Positions 44,082-53,036 of a DNA stretch of 58,557 nt are shown here, in pieces; the stretch's first letter is position 1; each line of letters begins with the position of its first letter. The notes below the pieces were generated by a model. It worked only from the letters and a program-made list of their open reading frames with translations. It did no database searches and was not told the origin of the DNA. Source of the stretch: WVZL01 sp041862375 (GTDB lineage: Bacteria; Acidobacteriota; Aminicenantia; Aminicenantales; Aminicenantaceae). A program made the position numbers and the translations under genes. The stretch lies in the NCBI GenBank assembly GCA_041862375.1, contig JBGVTE010000040.1, positions 1-58,557 on the forward strand. Reading direction: 5' to 3'.

Positions 44082-44373
44082 GTAAGCATCTTTTTTTCCG
44101 TGATAAGGAAAGACAAGCGTAGGTATACGGTGAAGAAGGTCGTAGGAAGGCTGAGCGGGCATTGTTCTGGGGTCAGGCTTTATTACGAAAAGATGCCCAA
44201 AGCATAAAATATATTGCAATGCTCACCATAGTGACAAAGCCTGACCCCGAGGGAAGAGCGAAGCCTGAATCGAGCCGCTTTGGCTCGCTGGGGCAAAGCG
44301 AGCGTGCCTTCAAGCCGTATGCCCATCGCCCAATGACTATTTTAATTTTCATCACGGAAAAAAAGATGCTTCA
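44082..44373 (-). mobile_element. MITE-like non-autonomous element, copy B (292 bp, inverted)
   Basis: Reverse-complement copy of the 36560 element. Its 23-bp ends (44082-44104 and 44351-44373) match each other at 21 positions, and the right end is identical to the left end of copy A. A perfect 9-bp target duplication, TTGGTCAGA, flanks it (44073-44081, 44374-44382). About 70 bp longer than copy A because of a central insertion bordered by a 13-bp inverted repeat. It lies at the 3' end of the DUF2085 gene and provides its stop codon. Confidence 0.85.
44169..44248. repeat. Nested inverted repeat inside element copy B
   Basis: GGGGTCAGGCTTT (44169-44181) and AAAGCCTGACCCC (44236-44248) are a perfect 13-bp inverted pair around an AT-rich 54-bp loop. 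The sequence is absent from copy A, so it looks like a secondary insertion into the element. The GGGGTCAGG-type palindrome resembles REP hairpins mobilised by RAYT transposases; this resemblance is from memory. Confidence 0.6.
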
Positions 44374-44871
44374 TTGGTCAGATTCGTAGTTATTATTTCT
44401 TAATTTTAGAGCTAAATCTGTTATACCAGCGATAAAATAGAAAGGAAGAATTAATCCCCATAGGAATCCCGTGAAAAAGCGGGGGATGTTTGGAGTACTC
44501 CACAGGCGAATAAAATTTCCAATAGTATCAAAGACAACCGGAAAAGAAAGGAAAATAAAAGCTTTAACTTGAGGCAAACTAGTGCTTGAGAAACTCTTTA
44601 ATACAGGATAAAACAAGACTCCAGAGAAAAAGCCAGAATAGATGCCGAAACAACGCACGCACACTGCAAGAGGATACCCAAAGAGAAAAAAAGAACGAGA
44701 AGGTATTTGATGGCAGATAGAAGAGAAGATTGTGTATACATAAACATTCAGAATTATCGATTTACTCTTTAGATACGGAGCCAAGAGAATTGCGCTGATC
44801 CAAATTACAACCCCTCCCAGGGTCAAAAAATAAATGATCAAAATCTTTCCTTTATTTTTTGTCATTATCAT
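44371..44871 (-). CDS. DUF2085 membrane protein with element-derived stop codon
   Basis: A 166-residue integral membrane protein. The DUF2085 signature is clear: 'SSICHQIPSRSFFLFGYPLA' then 'VCVRCFGIYSGFFSGVLF', with four to five helices. The function is unknown. The stop codon (44373-44371) is made from the last three bases of mobile element copy B, and the preceding codons TCT-GAC-CAA are its target duplication. Removing the element restores a frame with seven more residues (KHLEINT) before a host stop, so the gene is slightly truncated but probably still functional. An alternative start lies two codons downstream. Confidence 0.85.
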   Translation of the reverse strand: MIMTKNKGKILIIYFLTLGGVVIWISAILLAPYLKSKSIILNVYVYTIFSSICHQIPSRSFFLFGYPLAVCVRCFGIYSGFFSGVLFYPVLKSFSSTSLPQVKAFIFLSFPVVFDTIGNFIRLWSTPNIPRFFTGFLWGLILPFYFIAGITDLALKLRNNNYESDQ

Positions 44872-44972
44872 GATTTTTTCTTAGTCTTTTATGATAAATT
44901 ATTTCCATGACCCTTTTCATCTAATTCTTTATCAAGGCTACTCAAGCTTTGAGAATTTGTCAATTTTAGAGT

Positions 44973-45001
44973 TTGACAGTTTTTTATTCAAGATGTAAAT
45001 T
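44973..45001 (+). promoter_or_regulatory. Candidate promoter of the pseudoprotease-TPR gene
   Basis: TTGACA (44973-44978), a 17-nt spacer and TAAATT (44996-45001). The ribosome binding site AGGAAGGAGG lies just before the ATG at 45053. Confidence 0.45.
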
Positions 45002-45052
45002 GTCTATAAATGAAAAGCATCAATACTTTCACAAATTAGGAAGGAGGATGTA

Positions 45053-46888
45053 ATGAAAATAAGCAAAAGAAGAATAATCATTTATTTAGTTCTGTTTTTT
45101 TTCCCTTTAATCATGTTGTTTTCTCAAACGGAAGAAGCCTCAAAAATATTGGAACAGAATAAAGAAAGTGTTGTTTCCCTTATAGTCTATGGAGAGAATA
45201 AGGAGGAAATTGGAAAAGGTACTGGGTTTTCAGTTAAAAATAACGAGATTATTATTGCTGGCTATAATTTGATAAGCAATGCGATTTCTGTTGAGGGTAA
45301 AAACTTTAAAGGAAAAAAAGTTAAAGTAGAAGGGATTATCTCTGCTGACAAAGAATTTAACATAGCTCTCTTAAAGATAAAAGGGAAAGTACCAGCGTGT
45401 ACCCTTGGAAACTCAGATGAACTGGAAATGGGAAAAAGAGTCTTTGCTCTTGGCAGCAATGAAGCTAGAGAAATCGTAGTTTCAGAGGGAACAGTTTTTG
45501 AATTTATCGAGATCACTCCTTTCCAAAGACTCGTTAAGCTCTCATTATCAATGCAGCAAAGTTTTAGTGGCGGACCACTTTTGAATTTAGATGGGCAGGT
45601 AATGGGAGTTAACTTTGATCTCGGTAAAGGATTGCAATTTACTGTCCCCATAAACAAGATTAAACAATCTATCAAAAGCGGCAAAGTTGTAGATTTTAAA
45701 ACTTGGAACCATGAAGGTTATTTATCTTCTTATGAAGGAGCATTCCTGGCTGGCAGGTTATATTCTCTGATCAATGAACCTAACAGAGCTCTAAGTTATC
45801 TAGAAAAAGTAGTGAAATCTAAACCTGATAATATTGAGGCACACGCTCATTTGGCTTCTGTTTATACGAAGTTAAGAAGCTATGAATCAGCTGTTTCTTC
45901 TTACAAGAAGGTTATCCAGTTAGATGAAAAAAGAGACGATGCCCACTACGGTTTAGGGTTGACTTACGTCAAGATGCGCCGCCCAAATGATGCCGTTTCT
46001 CCATTGAAAAAAGCTGTAGATCTCAATCCTAATAACATGGAAGGATACTATGAATTAGGAAGTGTATACGAAGATTTAAGAGATTTTGCCAAAGCTGCCG
46101 AAATGTACGAGGATTATATCAACCTAAAGCCTGAGACAATGTGGGCAGGATATCTCCGCTTAGGATTATGTAGGGCTGAGTTAGGCCAGTTTGAAGAAGC
46201 TATTGCTGCTTTCAAAGAAGCTTTAAAGGAAAAACCTGTCGATGTAAAAATCAATTATAATTTAGCTGAGGCATATTATAAATCAAAACAGTATGATAAA
46301 GCGGCTGAAGCTTATAATAAACTGATGCAAATTAATCCTGAACAAGCTACGACATACTATGGAAAAAAGGTTAAGATGTATGATGAAGCGGGTATGTTTG
46401 ACAATGCAATTGAAGCAGCTAAGCAAGTATGCGAACTCAATCCCGAATCTGAACTGGCTGTTTACAATCTAGGCATCATGTATTCCAAACAGGGAAAATA
46501 CAACGAATCCATAGAAACTTTTAGACACGCATTGACTATCAGACCAAATTATGATTTAGCATATTACAATATCGGACTTAACTATTTTAACCTAAAAAAA
46601 TTCAAGGAAGCAGTGGAGGCTTTCGAGAAATTTGTGGCAATAACTCCTGATAATGCTGATGCCTGGTATAACATTGGTGTTGGATACATGCAGCTCAAAA
46701 AGTTTGATAAATCTCTTGAACCCTTGAGAAAGTCTATCGAGCTCAGACCTGATTATGACTACGCTCATTATAATCTTGCGATAACTTATTTAAACCTTCA
46801 AGATAGCTATAGTGCAAGAGAAGTCTATAAGACCTTATTAAACATTAATCCAGAACTTGCCCAAAAGCTGAAAAAGTATTTAAAATAA
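45053..46888 (+). CDS. Exported HtrA-like pseudoprotease fused to TPR repeats
   Basis: A 611-residue protein: signal peptide (about 7-25), a trypsin/HtrA-like domain (about 30-215), then about ten TPR units (about 225-605; 'LGLTYVKMRRPNDAVSPLKK', 'YELGSVYEDLRDFAKAAEMY' and so on). The protease fold is recognisable by 'GKGTGFSV', 'EFNIALLKI' and 'SFSGGPLLNLDGQVMGVNF'. The nucleophile S172 remains, but the usual catalytic histidine position is N72 ('AGYNLISNA') and the catalytic aspartate position is N103. It is therefore probably a binding scaffold rather than an enzyme. It is likely periplasmic. Confidence 0.85.
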   Translation: MKISKRRIIIYLVLFFFPLIMLFSQTEEASKILEQNKESVVSLIVYGENKEEIGKGTGFSVKNNEIIIAGYNLISNAISVEGKNFKGKKVKVEGIISADKEFNIALLKIKGKVPACTLGNSDELEMGKRVFALGSNEAREIVVSEGTVFEFIEITPFQRLVKLSLSMQQSFSGGPLLNLDGQVMGVNFDLGKGLQFTVPINKIKQSIKSGKVVDFKTWNHEGYLSSYEGAFLAGRLYSLINEPNRALSYLEKVVKSKPDNIEAHAHLASVYTKLRSYESAVSSYKKVIQLDEKRDDAHYGLGLTYVKMRRPNDAVSPLKKAVDLNPNNMEGYYELGSVYEDLRDFAKAAEMYEDYINLKPETMWAGYLRLGLCRAELGQFEEAIAAFKEALKEKPVDVKINYNLAEAYYKSKQYDKAAEAYNKLMQINPEQATTYYGKKVKMYDEAGMFDNAIEAAKQVCELNPESELAVYNLGIMYSKQGKYNESIETFRHALTIRPNYDLAYYNIGLNYFNLKKFKEAVEAFEKFVAITPDNADAWYNIGVGYMQLKKFDKSLEPLRKSIELRPDYDYAHYNLAITYLNLQDSYSAREVYKTLLNINPELAQKLKKYLK

Positions 46889-47032
46889 TCTAAAAACGCA
46901 AATAGTAGAACACAAAAGGTATAATTATTTTATTTAATCCATAGCTCTTACCAGACCACTCACAATGTAAATCAAATATGATGATTTATATTATGCTAAT
47001 CGATCAGACAAGATACATCGAGTGGGAGTAAA

Positions 47033-47060
47033 TTGACAAAATACTTGCAATTATGATAAT
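47033..47060 (+). promoter_or_regulatory. Candidate promoter upstream of tRNA-Leu and tig
   Basis: A perfect TTGACA (47033-47038), a 16-nt spacer and GATAAT (47055-47060), about 118 bp before the tRNA. The remainder of the 290-bp gap 46889-47178 shows no gene. Confidence 0.5.
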
Positions 47061-47178
47061 TATTAATATAACAAAATCATATTTCTCATTAACCTTATTT
47101 TGTTAGCCTGTTTCAAACATACAATTTCTTGTTCCCCGAGTAAATCAGAGGAATGGAAATAAAATAAGCATATTAAAT

Positions 47179-47263
47179 GGGCAGGTGGCGAAACTGGCAT
47201 ACGCGCTAGGCTTAGGACCTAGTTCCTGATGAAGGAGTGCGGGTTCGAATCCCGCTCTGCCCA
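47179..47263 (+). tRNA. tRNA-Leu, anticodon UAG
   Basis: An 85-nt class II tRNA. The acceptor stem GGGCAGG pairs with TCTGCCC, followed by discriminator A. The anticodon arm is CTAGG-CTTAGGA-CCTAG with anticodon TAG, which reads CUA leucine codons. A long variable arm follows (TTCCTGATGAAGGAG), then the T-arm GCGGG-TTCGAAT-CCCGC. CCA is not encoded. It sits directly upstream of tig. Confidence 0.95.
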
Positions 47264-47345
47264 TTATTTTATTTTCCACTAGATAAATTTAGTAAGTTTG
47301 GAGTTAGATTCTTAGAAAATTCAAGTAAAATGATAGGTTGATACA

Positions 47346-48623
47346 ATGGCAGAAAAGAACAAACAAGAAAATTCTATAAAAAATGTTAGTCAGTGCAAAA
47401 AAGAGATCGAACTAGAAATTCCAAAAAAAGATGTAGAAAATGAGTTTCAGAATATCTTATCTCGATTTTCGACTCGGGCAAAAATTCACGGCTTCAGACC
47501 TGGCAAAGCTCCTAAAGACATTGTCAAGCGTATGTTTCTTCCAGATATTGAAAAAACATTGATTGATTCACTGGTGCCAAAGTATCTGACAGAAAAACTC
47601 AAGGAGTTAAAATTTAATCCGATCAATATTCCTGTAATCAGAGATCTTTATTTTAAAGAAGGAGAACCTCTTCGCTTCAAAGCTTACTTTGAGGTCTTGC
47701 CGGATTTTGATCTTCCTGATTATAAAAAAATCAATGTTAAAAAGAAAGATGTTTTGGTATCTGAAAAAGAAGTGGATCAATCCCTCCACGAACTTCAGGA
47801 AAGGTCTGCTGAATATATTCCTGCTGAAGGTAGGGGAGTGGTGGATGGAGATTTTGTCTTAGTAGAGATAAGAGGAAGAGACATTAAATCAAAAAAATTC
47901 TTGCCAACTGAGAGAGTTCTCGTTCAGGCAGGTCATGTGGATAACGAAAAACTTCTGAATGAGAACTTGCGAGATTTAAATGTGGGCGAAGAGAAAAAGT
48001 TTGTGCTCACCTATGACAAAAATCATAAAAACAAAAGTCTCGCAGGTAAAGAAATTGAATATAATATAAAAGTAGTATCAATAAAAAATAAAAAGATCCC
48101 TCAATTAGACGATGATTTTGCCAAAGGTCTTGGAGAATATAAAAATATAAATGACTTAAAAAAGAAAGTGAAGCAGGAAATACTCATTTCAAAAGAAAAT
48201 GCTGCCAAGAAAGAAATAGCAGAAGAAGTTATTGAGAAAATAGCTGGTAAAATAAATATCGAACTTCCAGAAACTCTTGTCGAAAAAGAAAATTTGTCTT
48301 TGCTTCAACAAAGGCTTTCTCAGCTTCCACGTCAAGAACTCAGTGAGAAAAATATTGAAAATTTAAAGGACGAGAGTAAAAAGAAGGCTGAGAAAAATCT
48401 TAAAAATCATCTAATTCTAAGGAAAATCGCAGAAGTTGAAGATATAAATGTATCAAAAGAGGAAGAAGACCAAGAATTGAAAGCCCTCGCTAAAGCAAAT
48501 AATATTTCCCTGGCAGAAGTAACAGACAGTCTAAAACGAGAAGGAAGAAGAGAAGAGTTCAGGAATAACATTTTACTCAAAAAGACTGTTGACTTTTTAG
48601 TAAAACAATCTATAATAGAATAA
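47346..48623 (+). CDS. tig: Trigger factor
   Basis: A 425-residue ribosome-associated chaperone. The ribosome-binding signature appears as 'HGFRPGKAPKDIVKRMF' in the N-terminal domain. A divergent FKBP-like PPIase domain follows ('GDFVLVEIRG', 'LNVGEEKKFVLTYDKNHKNK', 'GKEIEYNIKVVSIKNKKIPQ'), then the helical C-terminal chaperone domain. Length is normal. It is the first protein gene of tig-clpP-clpX-lon, a widely conserved order. Confidence 0.95.
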   Translation: MAEKNKQENSIKNVSQCKKEIELEIPKKDVENEFQNILSRFSTRAKIHGFRPGKAPKDIVKRMFLPDIEKTLIDSLVPKYLTEKLKELKFNPINIPVIRDLYFKEGEPLRFKAYFEVLPDFDLPDYKKINVKKKDVLVSEKEVDQSLHELQERSAEYIPAEGRGVVDGDFVLVEIRGRDIKSKKFLPTERVLVQAGHVDNEKLLNENLRDLNVGEEKKFVLTYDKNHKNKSLAGKEIEYNIKVVSIKNKKIPQLDDDFAKGLGEYKNINDLKKKVKQEILISKENAAKKEIAEEVIEKIAGKINIELPETLVEKENLSLLQQRLSQLPRQELSEKNIENLKDESKKKAEKNLKNHLILRKIAEVEDINVSKEEEDQELKALAKANNISLAEVTDSLKREGRREEFRNNILLKKTVDFLVKQSIIE

Positions 48624-48634
48624 TCAGGCCCTTC

Positions 48635-49231
48635 ATGACTTTGATCCCCTTCATTGTAGAACAAGATGGAAGAACAGAGCGAGCTTACGATATTTATTCC
48701 CGGCTGCTCAAAGACAGCATAATTTTTATCGGATCTGAAATAACTGATGAGTTTGCCAACTCAATCATTGCTCAATTGTTATATCTCGAAGCTGAGAATC
48801 AGAAGAAAGAAATATCCCTCTACATTAACTCTCCTGGTGGAAGTATTACCGCTGGCTTAGCTATTTATGATACAATGCAATACATAAATTCAGATGTTTC
48901 CACAATTTGCGTAGGACAAGCTGCGAGCATGGCGGCTTTGCTCCTTGCTGCTGGAACTAAGGGGAAACGCTATGCCCTTCCTAGTTCACGAATTATCCTT
49001 CATCAGCCATTCGGTGGATTTCAAGGTAAGGCTTCTGATGTTGCCATTCATGCCCAAGAAATTCTCAGGATAAGAGATAATATCAATGATATATTGGCCA
49101 AACATACTAATCAGCCCAAAACAAAGATTCAAACTGATATTGATCGTGATTTTATCATGATACCTTCACAAGCAAAGGAATATGGAATATTAGATAAGAT
49201 AATTACTACCAGACTACAATCAAAAAAATAA
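48635..49231 (+). CDS. clpP: ATP-dependent Clp protease proteolytic subunit
   Basis: A 198-residue serine protease subunit. The catalytic triad is S98 (GQAASMAALLLAAG), H123 (ILHQPFGGFQG) and D172 (DRDFIMIPSQA), at nearly the canonical positions. The N-terminal 'MTLIPFIVEQDGRTERAYDI' and 'LYINSPGGSITAGLAIYDTM' are hallmarks. It forms the tetradecameric chamber used by ClpX, encoded 46 bp downstream. tig ends 11 bp upstream. Confidence 0.97.
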   Translation: MTLIPFIVEQDGRTERAYDIYSRLLKDSIIFIGSEITDEFANSIIAQLLYLEAENQKKEISLYINSPGGSITAGLAIYDTMQYINSDVSTICVGQAASMAALLLAAGTKGKRYALPSSRIILHQPFGGFQGKASDVAIHAQEILRIRDNINDILAKHTNQPKTKIQTDIDRDFIMIPSQAKEYGILDKIITTRLQSKK

Positions 49232-49277
49232 GCTCTTTTTTTCATTCCTGACATCAATGTTATTATGAGTTTTAACC

Positions 49278-50537
49278 ATGGATGATAGATACCAGAAAAG
49301 ATATAGTTCGAGCGTTAAATGTTCATTTTGCAGCCGTAGTCAATCACAAGTTAAAAAATTGATTGCAGGGCCTGGAAACGTCTATATCTGTGATAACTGC
49401 ATAGAAGTAGCTTACTCTATAATTATTTCTGATAAACATAAAGAGGTTGAGAAAAAACAAGAAGTAGAATTTTCTACACCTCTTCAGATTAAAAAGGCTT
49501 TAGATGAGTACATTGTCGGTCAGGAAAAGGCCAAGAAGAAATTATCTGTGGCTGTCTACAATCATTATAAACGTATAAATTTCCAGAAAGAGAGCACAGA
49601 CGATGTAGAACTGACTAAAAGCAATATACTTCTTATCGGACCTACCGGAACAGGAAAAACTTTAATGGCTCAAACTTTAGCCAAGATACTGTCAGTTCCT
49701 TTTGCTATTGCTGACGCTACTTCAATTACTGAGGCTGGATACGTAGGAGAAGATGTTGAGAATATAATCTTAAAGCTTTTTCAGACATCAAAAGGGAAAA
49801 TAGATAAGACTCAGAAAGGTATTATTTATATTGATGAGATAGATAAGATCAGCCGTAAAAGTGAAAATCCTTCTATAACTCGAGATGTTTCAGGAGAAGG
49901 AGTTCAGCAAGCTTTACTTAAAATTATAGAAGGAACTATTGCCAATATTCCTCCTCAGGGGGGAAGAAAGCATCCTTACCAAGAATTCGTTCCTATTGAT
50001 ACAACGAATATATTATTCATCTGTGGAGGAGCCTTTATTGGGTTGGATAAAATTATTGCCCATAGAATCGGAAAATCAAAACTTGGCTTTAAGTCAGATT
50101 ATCAGAATAAGAAAATACAATCCTTAGATACTATTTATGACCATTTGATGCCCCAAGATTTAATAAAGTATGGCCTTATACCGGAGCTCGTAGGAAGAAT
50201 TCCTGTTGTGACCACATTCTCCGATCTCGATGAAAAAGACTTAATAGATATACTTACCAAACCAAAAAATTCCATCATAAGACAGTATCAAAAGCTTTTT
50301 GAGATGGAAGGTGTTGAGCTTGAGTTTACAAAAGATGCCCTTATAGCAATTGCACAAAAATCCATAGAAAAAAAACTGGGAGCCAGGGGATTGAGAACAA
50401 TTATTGAAGATTTAATGCTTGATATTATGTTTCATCTTCCCTCCAGCAGGAAATCAAAAAGAATAAAAATTACTAAGAATATGGTCAAAGATAAGGAAGT
50501 GAGCTTTGACACAATAAAAAGTATTGCAGGAGCTTGA
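49278..50537 (+). CDS. clpX: ATP-dependent Clp protease ATP-binding subunit ClpX
   Basis: A 419-residue AAA+ unfoldase. The N-terminal zinc-binding domain has paired cysteines (CSFC…CDNC). It has Walker A 'LLIGPTGTGKTLMAQTLAK', Walker B 'GIIYIDEIDKI' and the pore loop region 'ADATSITEAGYVGEDVENII'. The IGF-type ClpP-docking loop would be expected near 'AHRIGKSKLGFKS' and reads LGF here. The C-terminal small domain has 'KKLGARGLRTIIEDLMLDIM'. Only slightly longer than usual due to small insertions. Confidence 0.97.
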   Translation: MDDRYQKRYSSSVKCSFCSRSQSQVKKLIAGPGNVYICDNCIEVAYSIIISDKHKEVEKKQEVEFSTPLQIKKALDEYIVGQEKAKKKLSVAVYNHYKRINFQKESTDDVELTKSNILLIGPTGTGKTLMAQTLAKILSVPFAIADATSITEAGYVGEDVENIILKLFQTSKGKIDKTQKGIIYIDEIDKISRKSENPSITRDVSGEGVQQALLKIIEGTIANIPPQGGRKHPYQEFVPIDTTNILFICGGAFIGLDKIIAHRIGKSKLGFKSDYQNKKIQSLDTIYDHLMPQDLIKYGLIPELVGRIPVVTTFSDLDEKDLIDILTKPKNSIIRQYQKLFEMEGVELEFTKDALIAIAQKSIEKKLGARGLRTIIEDLMLDIMFHLPSSRKSKRIKITKNMVKDKEVSFDTIKSIAGA

Positions 50538-50539
50538 AA

Positions 50540-52972
50540 ATGCAAGATTCTAATGATTACCCAGAGGTTATAAAGAGTATTCCCTTAATTCCCCTGAGGG
50601 AACTTGTTATCTTTCCCTCTACGCTTGTTCCTTTTATTATCGGCCGCCCTAATTCTGTAAAAGCCTTGGAAAAGGCCATGGAAAAAGACAAAATGATTTT
50701 CCTCTCTGCTCAGATGGATGCTGCATTAGATGATCCTAAGCCAAGGGATATTTATTCCGTAGGAATAATTGCAAAAATTGTCAGAGCTATAAAAACTGAT
50801 GATAAGAACATTAAGGTCATTATTGAAGGAAAGCGCAGGGCGAGGATTATTGAGTTTTTAAGCAGCTATCCTTACTATCAAGTTCTTGCTAAGGAGTTAA
50901 AAGAAATTGAAGCTGACGGGCCTGAGGTAAGAAATGCTCTAAAAAGAGTTTTGGCCTTATTCGATGACTACCTAAAACTCAGCCAGAATGCTAGTTTCGA
51001 ATCAATTATCCCGGCATTAAGGGATAATACTCCGAACAGAATTGTAGATATTATAGCTTCTCATCTCTATTTGTCTTTGGAAGAAAAGCAAAATTTGCTG
51101 GAGACAATCAATTTTCTGGAGAGATTACAGAGAATTAATTTTGTCCTCGAAAATGAGATATTAAAGATTCATTCAAAGTTAAGAAAAGATGGGAAAAAAT
51201 CAGGCCGCGGCAAGCCTTTTTTTGGCGATTCAAGCCAAAAGATACTTCCTTCAGGGTTGAGCTTCAAGAAAGAAGAACAGCCCAACGAAATAGAAGAACT
51301 AAAGCGAAAAGTTGCCAATGCCAAAATGCCCAAAGACGCTGAACAAAAGTCCTTTAAAGAAATTGAAAGGCTGGAATCGATGCCGCCGATGTCGGCTGAA
51401 GCTACCGTTTGCCGAAATTATTTAGATTGGCTCATTTCCTTACCTTGGAATAAAAAATCGAGAGAAAAAAGAAACTTGAAGGAATCCGAAAAAATCCTGG
51501 ATGAAGACCATTATGGACTAAAGAAGGTTAAAGAAAGGATATTAGAATACCTCTCCATCAGGCAATTAGTGAAGAATCCAAAAGGAGTTATACTTGGATT
51601 CAACGGCCCTCCTGGAGTGGGAAAGAGCTCCCTCGGCCGTTCTATAGCCAGAGCTACCGGAAGGAATTTTGTTCGTCTTTCTCTCGGTGGTGTCAGGGAC
51701 GAAGCAGAGATTAGAGGACATAGGAGAACTTATATAGGTGCTTATCCTGGAAGAATAATTCAGATGATAAAGAGAGCCGGAACGAAAAATCCTGTTTTTC
51801 TGCTCGATGAGGTAGACAAGATGAGCATGGATTTCAGAGGAGATCCTGCTGCTGCTCTAATGGAGGTGCTAGATCCAGAACAAAACAATACTTTCCTTGA
51901 CCATTATATAGACACTGACTTTGACCTTTCTCAAGTTATGTTTATCGTTACCGCAAACATGCTTGAGCCTGTTCCAAGGCCCTTGATTGACAGGATGGAA
52001 GTAATCCGTCTTCCCGGCTATACAGAAGACGAAAAGCTTCAGATTGCCAAACGGTTTCTTCTCCCCAAGCAGATGAAAACTCATGGTCTCAAGCCGCAAA
52101 ATCTTAAAATCGAGAACAAAGCATTCCAAAAACTCATACGGGAATACACGAGAGAAGCTGGAGTCAGAAACATAGAACGAGAAATTACTTCTATATGTCG
52201 TAAAATCGTTAAAAAAGTAGTGACAAAAGGAAAGAGTTTTAGTGAAAAAGTAACCACAAAAAATTTGGAGAAATATCTTGGTATTCCAAAGTTTAGACGT
52301 CCAGAGATTGACACGACGGATGAGATTGGTGTTGCCATCGGAATGGCCTGGACGGAATTTGGTGGAGAGCTATTAACTTTTGAAGTTACCAAAGTTCATG
52401 GGAAAGGAAACTTTACTTTAACCGGCCAACTTGGAGAGATTATGCAAGAATCCGCTCAAGCAGCTTTTAGTTATGTAAAAGGGAAAATATACGAGCTAAA
52501 CATTGCCAAAGACTTGCATAAAAATTTAGACATCCATATACATGTTCCCGAAGGTTCTACACCAAAAGAAGGGCCATCGGCTGGAATTACTATTGCAACT
52601 GCAATTATTTCTCTCTTGAGTGATATTTCTGTCAACAAGAAAGTAGCTATGAGCGGGGAAATAACGCTCAGGGGTAAAGTTCTTCCTGTGGGTGGAATTA
52701 AGGAGAAATTACTGGCGTCACATAGAGCAGGACTAAACGAAGTTATCCTTCCTGTAGATAATCAACCCGATTTGAAGGATATACCTAAAAAAATAAAAGA
52801 AGACATGACAATCCATCTCGTTGAAAATATGGATGAAGTACTAAAAATTGCTTTGAAGGACAGACTGCCCAAAAAAGTGAAAAAGCAAAAGGAGAAAGTA
52901 CCCGTCTCCTCTGAGCTTTCTAAGAGTAAAGAGGAGGAGGAGAGATCAAAGAAACTCAATTTAACTAATTGA
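50540..52972 (+). CDS. lon: ATP-dependent protease Lon
   Basis: About 810 residues: the N-terminal substrate domain ('IPLIPLRELVIFPSTLVPFI'), an AAA+ module with Walker A 'GPPGVGKSSLGRSIA' and Walker B 'FLLDEVDKM', and the serine-lysine protease domain with 'PEGSTPKEGPSAGITIATA' (catalytic S) and 'RGKVLPVGGIKEKLLASHRA' (catalytic K). The ATG at 50540 is preceded by AGGAG with 7-nt spacing; the TTG at 50534, overlapping the clpX stop, would be only 1 nt from that site. It ends with a charged tail just before a hairpin that precedes rho. Confidence 0.97.
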   Translation: MQDSNDYPEVIKSIPLIPLRELVIFPSTLVPFIIGRPNSVKALEKAMEKDKMIFLSAQMDAALDDPKPRDIYSVGIIAKIVRAIKTDDKNIKVIIEGKRRARIIEFLSSYPYYQVLAKELKEIEADGPEVRNALKRVLALFDDYLKLSQNASFESIIPALRDNTPNRIVDIIASHLYLSLEEKQNLLETINFLERLQRINFVLENEILKIHSKLRKDGKKSGRGKPFFGDSSQKILPSGLSFKKEEQPNEIEELKRKVANAKMPKDAEQKSFKEIERLESMPPMSAEATVCRNYLDWLISLPWNKKSREKRNLKESEKILDEDHYGLKKVKERILEYLSIRQLVKNPKGVILGFNGPPGVGKSSLGRSIARATGRNFVRLSLGGVRDEAEIRGHRRTYIGAYPGRIIQMIKRAGTKNPVFLLDEVDKMSMDFRGDPAAALMEVLDPEQNNTFLDHYIDTDFDLSQVMFIVTANMLEPVPRPLIDRMEVIRLPGYTEDEKLQIAKRFLLPKQMKTHGLKPQNLKIENKAFQKLIREYTREAGVRNIEREITSICRKIVKKVVTKGKSFSEKVTTKNLEKYLGIPKFRRPEIDTTDEIGVAIGMAWTEFGGELLTFEVTKVHGKGNFTLTGQLGEIMQESAQAAFSYVKGKIYELNIAKDLHKNLDIHIHVPEGSTPKEGPSAGITIATAIISLLSDISVNKKVAMSGEITLRGKVLPVGGIKEKLLASHRAGLNEVILPVDNQPDLKDIPKKIKEDMTIHLVENMDEVLKIALKDRLPKKVKKQKEKVPVSSELSKSKEEEERSKKLNLTN

Positions 52973-52987
52973 TAATATATCAATTAG
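52965..52987 (+). repeat. Lon-rho intergenic hairpin
   Basis: CTAATTGAT (52965-52973), a 5-nt loop and ATCAATTAG (52979-52987) give a perfect 9-bp stem that includes the lon stop codon. It is AT-rich and lacks a T-run, so it is not a standard terminator. It may be a processing or regulatory element between lon and rho, 50 bp before the rho ATG. Confidence 0.4.
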
Positions 52988-53036
52988 ATGTATATTCGTT
53001 CCTGCAAAATCTTAGAAAGCTAAAAGAGAGGTAAAA

